Part shown: positions 13,201 to 25,200 of the stretch, piece after piece | Layout of the letters: each line of letters starts with the position of its first letter | Numbering within the stretch: the stretch's first letter is position 1 | Origin: Branchiostoma floridae | Taxonomy: Eukaryota; Chordata; Leptocardii; Amphioxiformes; Branchiostomatidae | Assembly (NCBI RefSeq): GCF_000003815.2 | Contig: NC_049989.1 | Span: 19,603,165-19,667,164 of the forward strand | Length of the DNA stretch: 64,000 nucleotides | Direction: 5' to 3' | Made by a program: the position numbers and the translations under genes | The notes under the pieces: generated by a model | What the model saw: only the letters and a program-made list of their open reading frames with translations | Database searches by the model: none | Told to the model about the DNA's origin: nothing

Positions 13201-16200
13201 CGGCTGCTGTGTTTACTATGACGTCACATGTGTTTACTATAACGTCACGGGCACCTGAAGGCAGGGATAAAAAATTTGAGGTATGATTTGATCTTGAATA
13301 ACATCAAAACGGTTGTATTGTTCGTTGAGTAATACTAATGTTAGTTGCTCGTAATTAGGATCTGTGTACTTAGATCAGTGTTTTTTGTGACTTAAGCACT
13401 GTAAGGTGTATGTGTACATACCTAATACAGGTGAGTCAAGACCAGCGTCCCCTGCGGCTTCAAGAATATCTGCGACATTCTCCCCCACGTCGTCTAATCC
13501 TGCCGCTACTTCGGCTGGGTTCCCAGCGGCAAGGCCTGCTTGTATGTCTTCAAGGGTCTCTGAAGCCTGGTCTTCTGCCGCCTCTGTTGAAGAAACAAAA
13601 AATGATAACAAACGTATGATAATATTAACATGTTCAAGAACATCATGTTACTCACGTTCTTATAGAAAACGCAAATGGCAAAATAGGATAGTGCTACAAC
13701 AAATAAGTGTGCTGATATCTATCTTCATCTTGAATCACGCGGTCACTTTCGTCTTAGCTCTTCCTGCAATTTTTATGTCTTATCGTTTTCAAGCTTGTTG
13801 TTATAGCCGTGTGATGAAGTGGTAGCTTAGGCTGCTCCACAGTCACATGCACCAGGCCATTCTTTTTTTAAATCAGGTTCGTAGGGCCTGATGTTACCGT
13901 CATGAAGATGAAGGGCCGCCCATAGCGATAACTGTAGCAGCATTTCTTCTCCCTAAGTCAGAAACATCAGGCTTAGCCAAGCTTGACTTCACTGACTCAA
14001 TAGAGGAAGCAGGGGTTACGAGGCTGCTCGGGAAATTCCTTACCCTCTTTTTGGCCGGTGACTCGGCAGGATTCGAACTCGAGACCTCTCGGCCCTGAGT
14101 CAAACAGGCTACCGCTGCGCCACGCGATTTCACGCGAACGCGTTGTGTAGTGAGCTTCCGCGCGCGTTGACTGATGAGCAATGTAGCAGATGAGAGTCAA
14201 AGCTAGTCTCCAAGCTGGCAAAGGAGTATAGCCGGCCAAAGGTAGATAGCCGGCTAAGGGAGTTAAACGAGCCTGGTGCCGCTATACAAGTCCCTTGCCA
14301 GCTTTGATACTATTTCTAAGGCACCGTAGGGTCTGCTTGGAGACTAAGTCAAAGCAGAAATGCCAGTAATAAAGAACTGACCTGCTGCCTGTTCAGCCGC
14401 TACATCCTCCTGGGCTTCCCCTGCTGCCGTGTCGAGCTCGTCCATGGCCGAACCCAGCTCTGTCAGCGCTGCTGCTATTTCCTCTTGATTCTCATTCTGA
14501 ATAGCGGCCTCAACGTCCTCCTGAGCTCCGTGTGCTGCGTCCAATGCAGCTTCTGTTGTGCAAAAACAATGTACAAAGTAACGATAAGCTAATAGTCTTC
14601 GTTTTCGTTTCGTTAGTTCAGACCATGTAGTGCCCTGAGTGTCACATAGTGCAGCACGTTTCCTTTCTGTTTCAGTAGCATGGTATACGTATTTTTCACA
14701 AGGAGATCTTGTTAGGTCTTCCCCTTAAACTTGCTCAAGCGAGGCACCTCCTCGAACGCGAACCCCCATTTTACGTCCCTTCCGAAAGACATTGCAGCAC
14801 CAACCGATATGTTCAGGCCCCGATTACCTACTACTTAGAACCGGGAGCTCAACTGCGAGGCTGCGACCTGTTGAGGCTCAGGGACGTAAACGCAAGAAGG
14901 GTAATTAATAACAATGATTGTACAGATTGCAGGTTATATACATCGGCAGCTAACAAAGAGGACTTACCGACAGCTGGGGAATCCAGGTTAGAGTCTTGCA
15001 GGGCAGTCTCCAATTCGTCAGCTTGTTCCACCAACTCTTGGAATACCGTTTCTTCAGCTGCAATGTCTTCCCCTTCGACCAACTCCTCCAATTCATGTAT
15101 TGTCTCCGAAATCTCTCCTTGGGCAGCCTCTGAAAAATTAAAAAAAGCATGTAGCTTGCTTTATATGCACGTTATATATTTGCTGTATAATCATCATACA
15201 TGAAGCTGTAATGTTAGTATGACTAGCCTGAATAGATGAGATTTTTCGCCGCCCTTCCTCTCTACTGGTCAGTTGGGGAGAATTAAGGCCCCGGCGGCCA
15301 GAGTGTACCAGAGGCTAGAGTATATTAACTAACCATGTCTGACGTAATTTGTGGCTTTTTCATCAAAAGCTGCATTAAGACATGTACATTCGAGCACCCG
15401 AGATACTAGATTACTTCATGACAGAATGTTTGAAAGTAATGGAAATGTTATAATCAATGACTTGCTCTGAAAGTACTGTTGTTGATTATCATCCTACCCA
15501 TGTCGAATTCTATTTGTATTGTCCTTGTCAGCAGGGCTTGCCCCTCTTAATAGTTAAATAGATAGAATGAACTGTCACACCTGTCTCCTCAGCTTGCTCC
15601 TGCTGTTCTTGTGCCTGGTCGACGCCCTCTTGGAGATCCTGAAGTTCCTCTTCCAGTACCTCTGCTGCTGCTGCCACGGCCTCCCTGTCGCCGGTCTGTA
15701 AAGCAGTCTCTACTGCTGCCTCGGCCTCCTGGACGGCTTCCTCTGCGTCCTCTGTTGTACGGTTCAACACAATTATGTATTATATGTAGAATCAATCGTA
15801 GAGTAATTTCTATCTTTAAAGATTTCATATTACATAACATTGCTAAACCTCACGTTAGGTTGTATTACATTTTCACAGTGTATTCTGCACGACTGGGCAT
15901 TATATAAGAGTGAGGTGAGGTAGCTATCCCTAGTTAGTATGTTACCAAAATGGAACACTTCCTGATTACATTTAACCATAAAGGCATTATTCAATGAACA
16001 AAGACTGTGTAAATATTAATACTACATACAGGTGCTTGATTGCTTGAGAGTTGAGGTCAGGAACTGTTGCATTTTAGTGTAATTGGTGACTTCAGCACTT
16101 TAAGGTGTATGTGTGCATACCTAATGCAGGTGAGTCAAGACCCACGTCGGCTGCGGCTTCAAGGATGTCATCGACATTCTCTCCTATGCCTTCTGCTGCT

Positions 16201-19200
16201 GCCGCTACTTGTGCTGGGTTCCCAGCGGCAAGGCCTGCTTGTATGGCTTCAAGGTTCTCGGAGGCCTGTTCTTCCGCTACCTCTGTTGACAAAAAAAAGG
16301 ATAAAAAGAGTATGTTTCTAGAAAAATATCAGATGGATATGTTACACTGGTTCTTATAGAAAAGCCGCAAATAATAGAAAAGAATCGTTTACAACATATA
16401 TAAGACTCGGTCGGGAATCGAACTAAAGACCAACCGAATGCAAGGCGAGCATTTTGCCCACTTGAACACCATTGCAATACTACCATAGCCAATCCCGAAA
16501 ATAGATATCAGTTTAGCTGTACATATATACAAAGTTATCACAGAAAATGACATTATCTAACCTGCTGCCTCCGCGCCTATAGCATCTTCCTGGGCAGTCT
16601 CGATTTCGGTGTTCAGGTCCTCCATTTCTTCCTCCAACACTGCAGCTGCCTCCTCCACGTTCTCACCAGTCTCCACAGCAGTTTCAAACTCCGAATACGC
16701 TTCTTGAGCGGCCTCCTGTGCATCCTCTGTTGTGTAAAATAGTGTGTAAGTAATCTCCAAGCAGATCTTGCGGTGGCATAAGATAGTATCATAAGCTTGG
16801 GAAGGAGTTTAGCCAACAGAGGAGTTTCATTGGTTTCCGCGAAGAAAATCCTTTGCACAACTGACAATAGTTTGATCATGTTGGCTAGTCACTAAATAAA
16901 GAAACTTTTGGACCGCATCTGTGAGTAGCGACACCAATCAGCTGCAGGACAATGTAAACTTCTGGAGTGGAAGGTGACAGACAGGCACAGAAACGTTGCT
17001 GGAAATAAAGCCGCGGTTGTGAATACAAAAGAGTGTATTCAGTATATACGCATGTTACAAAAATTAAGTATGTTAACCAAGTGCTAGAAAAATCATAGGC
17101 AAATTAGACTTACATTTTAAAATCAAAGTTTATCTTTCCCCCTCACCAATGTGTATATACATGATGGAAGAATCGTGTCTCTTTTCGAACAGCACTTTTT
17201 AAAAAAGGGTGGAGAAAATTCGATTCTAAGAGTTAATCCAAGTGATGACAGACTAATTGATGCTATCTGTACCGAGTTCAGGTCCTTCAATTCCAGCGTC
17301 CTCAGCAAACCCCTCGATCGCGGCCAGTTCTTCTCCCACGTCTTCGGTTATTTCTGCCGCAGCCTCGGTGTCTCCCTCCGCGGCCGCCGCCGCAGCTTCC
17401 CCAACATCCGCTGCAACCTCTTCTCCGAATGCTGCTACATCCCCGCCTGGAAAAGGAAAGACATCGCTTGTTACTGCTTGGAAAGTAAGTTCTTCCATTA
17501 CATCGCTATACATTGAAAAAAGGTTGATGAATTGGGCACATTTCGACGAAGTGGGATTTTCAAACAGGTTGTTACCATCGAGAAGGAGCTAATTATAAGA
17601 AAGATATTCCCCCTTGGATTGTGTCTAAAGGTCGGTTCACACGTGTTTATATGTTCACTGGAAAATAGTAGCAATTGCAGATCTCGCACTATAAATCCGT
17701 TTTGTAATAGAAATATCTCCATTCAAAAACTGCATTCCTTATAACATTTTTGTCAAGTTCTCACACTAAATTTATAAATTCATCTCATATTAAAAGTACA
17801 CAACTTTCATGTACTTGTATCTACTGTAGGGTGAATGAAGACGAACTACCCACCACTGACGACATCGAGGTCCAGCCGGACGCCGATGCCACCTGCCCCC
17901 CAGGTCAGCGGGTTGACCCGGATGTAGCGGGCCATGATGACGGACTGCAGTGTCAGCACCTGGGTCCCGCTATCGTCACTGTTTCCTTCGCAAACCTTGG
18001 AATAACCAACAACCTGTAAGTCTTCTGAAATGCATGTTTATCTACAGAGTAGACGTCAGTTAATTGCACAACGGATAACCGCACAGTTCTGTTAATTGCA
18101 CAGAATCACCCAATCCCGTGGCGGTGTTGTGCAGCTGGACAGCTTTGATTTGTTGCAGCATCCGGATAATTGCATGAAATTGCAACCTAAGCCTTAATTC
18201 TAAGGAACTTACAATTATAAGGGTCTATAATGGCAGCCTTTTGACACTGTAGTGACCTAAGTACAACAGTGATAGCCCCAGCTGTGGTAACCAGTTTTAT
18301 TTGTAACCACGTACACTACAACCAACTCCTACACTATTGAACTTGCAATTCAATAGTGTGTGAGCCCGCCTCTGGAGCTGTGACTTTCCTAAAACCTAGG
18401 GTCTCAGCATGCGCATGTAATCATATGCCACACATGTTTACGGCACCCCCTGGCAAAGGCTATCTATTGTATTGTTGTGACGCTTACTATGTCTTGCCCC
18501 GCGTCGTCCTGGTAAGTCAGCCATGTGATGCCATCAGCGCTGTACCGCAGGTAGTACGTAATGACCCATCGGCCGGCCGCACCCTGGATGGTGAGGGAAG
18601 ACAGCTGATACACGCGCCCCATGTCGATCTGCAGGTACTGATCCGCGTCGTCTGTGGCAGGAGCCCAGTAGGCTGCCGAACCGTCATCGTATGTCTTGCC
18701 GATCACGGCGTACCCGGCACCGTGCTGCTCGTCAAGGACGGAAGACGACGAGAACCATTCGAAGTTGAAGGACTGCATCAGTGACACCGATGCTGTGGAT
18801 GAAGATATATTTCAGTACATGTATGTCTGTTTATCACTGACAGAATTCTGGAAGGACTTACGTCATCTTCTGATTACAAAATTGGGAACAAATGTTGAAA
18901 TCATCAGAGCTCTCATGACAAGATGTAGTTTGGAAAATTTCCCTTCCTATCTAAGGAGGACGACAGAGAGGGATAGATAGGAGTTGTGTCTTTCTTAAAG
19001 CCCCACGGCCACTTAATCATTCCACTGGCAACCTTGTGTGACCTTGGTTTGGTTTTTGTAACCCCAGCCTCCATAACTGGAAACTCCAGTAAAATATAAA
19101 TGTATGATTGAAAACACATGCAAAGCGTAGAATAATTCAGTTTTTGTCAATAAAACCCTTTAAGCATTCATTTTCAGCGAGGGTGTTACACGTAGAATCT

Positions 19201-22200
19201 CCCGAATTGATAAAACAGGAGACGGTATCTTACCTCCCTCTGCAACGCCTTCGATCAGGCCTCCGACACCGCCTGCTTCTCCTGTGACAGTCATACCTCC
19301 TCCTGCTGCTGCACCTCCTCCGAAACTAGCTCCACCTAAAACAAACAAACAAACAAACAAATAGGTTTGCTGTCAGGACACTCAATAAAATTACAGCACA
19401 CAGGTAAGAGACAAAAAGATCTAGATATTTGTTCACACTAAATAAAGAATTCTTTAACGTTATTCTACAGTCGATCACCATTTCATATGTCAATTATGAT
19501 TCAACTTGAGAAGTTACATGAATAAATTGAACACTTGTATGCGTGGTCCGATTGCAATTCACATAGCACAACATGTAAGGGTCAAGACAAAAAACTATAA
19601 AGTCCAAGTTAAGCAAAGTTACTATGTATTTTGTACATCTTACGGACCCTTGGCCTTATGTTACATAAGACTACAACCTGTTGACAACTATCCGCCGGAT
19701 AAGACTCCTGTACCTGGGCCACATTCTCCGCATGGACCCGTCCAGACTGGTCAGACGTACCCTGAAGGCCTATGCGAGCGGAGGAGGAAACCCGCCTGAA
19801 GGTTACTTGCTGATGGATTTCGAACATTCGACCTTCGAACAGTTAGCTGGACAAGCTAGAAATAGACTGGCTGTGGACTGCTAGAATTAATTACCAAAGT
19901 TACTGAATATGAGCACCCACCGCCGACGGCATTGATGTCCAGCCTGAGGGCGATCCCAGCTCCGCCCCAGGTCACAGGACGGAAACGGAAGTAGCGAGCC
20001 GAGATGATGGTTCGAAGCGTCGTGACCTGGATCCCACTGTCATCACTGTTTCCTTCGCAAACCTGTGGAACAAGAAAATGGCAAACACTTTGGGTTTCTC
20101 GGTCGCAGAGGGCTCACTGTCCATAAGGTTATATGTTCAGAGCAATTGTATTGATCATCCTAAAGGTGATATAAATATTCGACTGAAAACTCGGATAAGA
20201 AGCACCAAGCACCAAAAACAGACAAGATTTTGATCTCGGAAACTGGTAACGCTAGTTTACCTTTATCCATGGGGTAAGAAACATCCGTTGTTTTCTTTAA
20301 AACATTAAGCGATATCACGTCGACGGACAGTGGTTCCAAACTGCTATATTTTGAAACCATTGCAATTTGAAAGTACCATTCGTTGACTTGACATCCGAAA
20401 TACAACGAATATAGGTTACTCCTTGGATAAAGGTAAACTAGCGTTAGTACGTAGTAATATGGCACATTTGGTTGAGGCGCTTTATGCTAGAGAGATGATA
20501 CTCTTGCTTCTCTTACTATGTCTTGACCAGCATCGTCTTGGTATGTCGTCCACGTGGCGCCATCGTCGCTGTACTGCAGGTGGTAAGTCTGAACCCATCG
20601 CCCGGCTGCGCCCTGGATGGACACCGAATAGATCTGGAAGATGCCACCCAGGTCGATCTGCAGGTACTGGTCCGCGTCGTCAGTGGCAGGGGCCCAGTAG
20701 GCGGCCGAACCGTCGTCGTTTGTCTGGCCGATCACGGCGTACCCGGCACCGTGCTGCTCGTCAAGGGAGGAAGACGCCGAGAACCACCCGAACTGGAAGT
20801 ACTGCTTCAGCGATATCGATGCTGCAGATACAACAAGAATGTATTTTCGTCCATATTATACAGTAGAAGCCGCTTAATTGCACGGCCTATTTACCAGTGA
20901 ATTTAGTGCAATTATCCGGCTGGTGCAATACTGCGAAGTTATTTAGCTGGACCGCACCGGTTTGGGATTTTGGGATTCCGTGCAGTTCCGTGCAGAAGTG
21001 TGCGTTAATCCGTTGTGCAATTAACTGGCTTCTACTGTACATTAAGATATATCTCTATCAAGAAATTACAACTTAGTATAATTATTTGAACGCTTGAATA
21101 AATTGAACGCTTTAGCGACAAGTCTGGCGAAGAAAACATAAGCCAAATTTCCTAATCTCCCAGCAGATTGTACGGTACCATAAGATAATATCAATCGCTG
21201 GCAGAGAAATGACACCGGCCTATAAGTGTGTATATCTACCGGAATCATACACACTTCTAGGCCGGCTTCACTCCTCTGCCAGTTTTAGATACTATCTTAT
21301 GCTACTGCACGATGTGCTTGGAGATTAAACTTTCCATCTTAATTGGTCCTTTCTCATCAGCAGGTCTAGAAAAACGTTTGCCAACTATTTTCTTGTCTCT
21401 ACGTTTCTTACCTCCCTCGGCAAGACCTTCAAAGATGCTTCCTCCTGATGATGACCAGCTCCAACTGCCTCCTCCTGACATGCCGTGCCCTCCAGCTCCT
21501 CCACCGGCTCCTCCGGACATGCTCCATCCGTGTCCTCCTGCTCCTCCTCCTCCTCCTCCAGACATGCTCCACCCGTGTCCTCCAGCTGATCCTCCTGCTC
21601 CTCCAGCTCCTCCAGCTCCTCCTCCTCCTCCTCCAGACATGCTCCATCCGTGTCCTCCAGCTGATCCTCCCGCTCCTCCAGCTCCTCCTGCTCCTCCTCC
21701 TCCACCAGACATGCTCCACCCGTGTCCTCCAGCTGATCCTCCAGCTCCTCCAGCTCCTCCTCCTCCTCCTCCGGACATGCTCCAGCCGTGTCCTCCAGCT
21801 GATCCTCCACCGGCTCCTCCTGCTCCTCCTCCTGCTCCGGACATGCTCCATCCGTGACCTCCACCTTCTCCTCCTGCTCCCCATCCATGACCTGGAAGTA
21901 AATGAACAAAGTTTGCTTGAAAGTTCATCTGTATTTGGTAGAAATTAAGATTGGACTATGACCAAAAAAAGACTTATCGTCTTCCCAACTCCAGTTTTCA
22001 GTAAATAAGCTTTGAGGAATCCTCCACTTTTGTGACATCATTTTGTAAACACCTGACTCGATAGGCGTCGGATCCTGGGTTACAGAAAGTTCATGGTTCA
22101 CCCATCTCTGTTAATCTAGGAGATGGTTATGAGGTCCTAGCGTAAATGTCTTCTTTCACTCCCTTTAAAAAATTCGTGATTGGTTTGCTTATTCCTTGAC

Positions 22201-25200
22201 AAACATCTAGGATAAGTCCATTTTTATGTTTGAAATACAGTACCACTTTACGTGTGTGTGTTAATGAACTAGACGGAGCATTTTAAGAGTGCTGACCTCC
22301 CCCAAGATAGCTTCCTCTTGTGCAATTACCTGCATCCTATGATATACTATATGCCTTCTACCGGCAAGCATATTTCTAATAACATCGCAGCTTTTACATT
22401 CATTCGTTGGGTACCATTACCATGAACTAGCTTGCGGGCAGCCGTGACTACTACATACGCTAGCGATTGTAGCTTCTCTGGTATCCTACGGATGTATTAC
22501 ATTGCCACTACAAGACGTCTGGAAAACAAGTCCATAACATGCTTCCGTCTACATCTGATGGAAAAAATAGCCCAAAAGAAAGTTGTTAGCTCCAAGATGA
22601 TAATGAAGAGGCTGCACGTGCATTCCCTTACAAGCAGCAAACTCTACATGCATCTTGCAACGTTTCCAATTGAGCGATATCCTGTGCAATGTCGCTGTTG
22701 TGAAGAATGGCTCATATACCTTGTCCTTGGCCGCTGTGACTGCCGGGTCCATGTCCATGACTGCCGTGGCTGCCGGGTCCATGTCCATGACTGCCGTGGC
22801 TGCCGTGGCTACCGGGTCCATGTCCATGACTGCCGTGGCTCCCGGGTCCATGTCCATGACTGCCGTGACTGCCAGATCCATGCTCATGGCTTCCGTGTGA
22901 CTTGCTGCCGGGTCCATGTCCATGACTGCCGTGTGACTTGCTGCCATGTCCATGTCCATGACTGCCGTGGCTGCCGTGTGACTTGCTGTGGCTGCCGTGT
23001 TCCTTGCTGCCGTGTGACTTGCTGTGGCTGCCGTGTTCCTTGCTGCCGTGTGACTTGCTGTGGCTGCCGTGTTCCTTGCTGCCGTGTGACTTGCTGTGGC
23101 TTCCGTGTTCTTTGCTTTTTGACTTGCTTTCCTTACTTTCTTTGCTTTCCTTACTTTCCTTGCTTTTGCTTTTGCTTTTGCTTCTCTCTTCAAGTTCTAG
23201 AAAAATTGTCACAAACCACATTTCAGTAGGTTTTTAGGGATAAATCTATTTCTGGCTAGGGATAGAGGACTAAAAATCTCCACCGGTTTAACCTTTTGAC
23301 AGAGAAAAAAATACATTTGCTACTCAGCCCTGCCAATGATTCTATAAGTTCTCTGTATATATGTCATCTCAACAATTGTTGAATTCAAAGATTATAAGAA
23401 TACAATTTAGGTCGCAGCGATTTACGTCTTGTGGAATGGTAACCTTACAGAAATGAATGAATGACTGGTTTATTAGCACCAAACAAGTTCGCATATACAT
23501 GACAGCCATGTACATATCATTGCAGCCATACTGAATTGGTGTATAATACATTAAACATTTGTTAAAAACTTCATTAAGATCTACACCTAAACTGTGTGAA
23601 GTTGTCCTTTGTACGTAGTTCCCTGTCATGAAAACTTCCCCGTTTCGGGGGTAACCAGCCAGAGAATAGTGGAGACTAATAAGACACAGACAATGCAAAT
23701 CTCAACAGAAATGACATAAACATATTACCATTATCCCTTTTGCCATGTTCCAGTCCGTCCTTCAGGGCCTCGTCCAGCGCGGACAGCTCCCTGAGTAGCT
23801 CATCTTCAGTCAGAGAACGTCTCACACGGTCAGAGTTCTGTATACCTGCATGAAACAATCACCCACATGTTTTAGTCCAAAAAGCACTCCAACCGAATGG
23901 TATATAACTAGAGAACGGCTCATGCGGTCAGAGTTCTGTATACCTGCAAGGGGGGTGGAGTGGTGTGAAACAATCTTTAGTCCAAAAAGCACTGCACATG
24001 ATATATAACTAGAAAGGCAACATTTTTACAAAAATGCAGAATGTTTTCCCTCTAGCCTTGTGTCAAGCTAGTACTGTAGCATTAGGCTCGTCATGAGCTG
24101 AGTCGTGAGGACATTACAATAGGTACCGGCGGGGCTAAATCGCAAGGGTCTGGAACGACTGAGATTGGACGATAACTCGGGTGAACTCAATACGACAGTA
24201 ATTACCCCAGCTGCGGCCATATGACTGTAGGTTTTGAACCACTCACTCTTTTCGATAAGTGTGGTGGGTTCTCCATTGAAGCTTTCTTAAAACATGACTT
24301 AGTACTTGTAAAGTGCCTTTTCCAAGGGCGAAAGATCGGTGGATGGATCAATGTACTAATATTTGAAACTTGTGCCCGTGGGGTATGGCCAAACGTCATG
24401 CCAGTACGCCACACGACTCCAGTAAATCAACAAGCCTAACCACAAGGCCACTTTAACAAGCAGGGGACGTAAAACTTGGATTGTATGGGTCCCCGGGGAC
24501 GGCAGGGTTCTGTCAGTCTCAACAAAGCAAGCTGGTCTTTAGACTACTGCTGGGCTATGTTTGTTTTGTTAACAACGTGGAGTATTCTATTAATCTCCCC
24601 AGGCACCCTCTGAATAATATATGGCTAAATATAATGTGCTTTACAAGGCCTGGAAAATTTCAGGTACAGAAGTTATTTCAGAGCGATAAGAAGAAAAAAA
24701 CGCGTATTGTTCTGCGTTCTTTGATATATTAGCAACAATCCTCCTTGCAGTGCTTATCGCCCCGCAAAATATCCCCGACGAAGAAAGCGTCTATACGCAC
24801 AGGTGATGCATACTAAGTAGGATCTGCATGGAGGATCGTATTGTTTTACAAAACACAGGTCGCGCAGTTCGCCACGAGTGGAATTCTGCAAAAATTCTGC
24901 TGATTATTCATTGATACATACAGGCCCTCGATTGGAAAATAACACCATGTTCTGGAGTAAAATACACCTCTTTCTTTATGTTCAAATGTTTCTGGTTGGA
25001 ATTTTGTATCATAGTAATAATACGTTGGAAATACTATGTCTTGGTGTCTAGAATTCGTGGTAGAGAGATTGTTCGCGAAAACCGGGAGAATTTAACCAAC
25101 GCAGACATATTAACGATTACCGTATCAACACTGTCAACATGATGACCTATGAGGTGTCTAAGTAGGCGTTGCCTTAAGTACATTACTGACACCCTGTGCA

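Larger units (their letters stand above)
11353..16282. repeat. Four-exon block tandem duplication, about 2.7-3.05 kb period
   Basis: Exons starting at 13583, 12701, 12184 and 11523 match those starting at 16282, 15751, 15129 and 14552 in order and length (162, 171, 162, 171 nt). Intron borders match too: the tract GTAAGGTGTATGTGTACATA downstream of the 13422 donor is nearly repeated at 16100-16120. Confidence 0.85.

Noticed and set aside
14013-14135. Possible functional tRNA gene
   Set aside because: A and B boxes are good but stems do not close; better explained as a SINE head.
18356-18980. Plus-strand frames opposite the F5/8C exons
   Set aside because: Antisense shadows of exon 8; splice sites and homology are on the minus strand.
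21312-21948. Overlapping Pro-, Leu-, Glu- and Arg-rich frames
   Set aside because: Alternative frames of the Gly-rich repeat exon; only the minus-strand frame with phase-1 splice sites fits the gene.
22432-23229. 265-residue plus-strand frame rich in Cys, His and Val
   Set aside because: Antisense shadow of the His/Gly/Ser repeat exon; no signal peptide or splice support.
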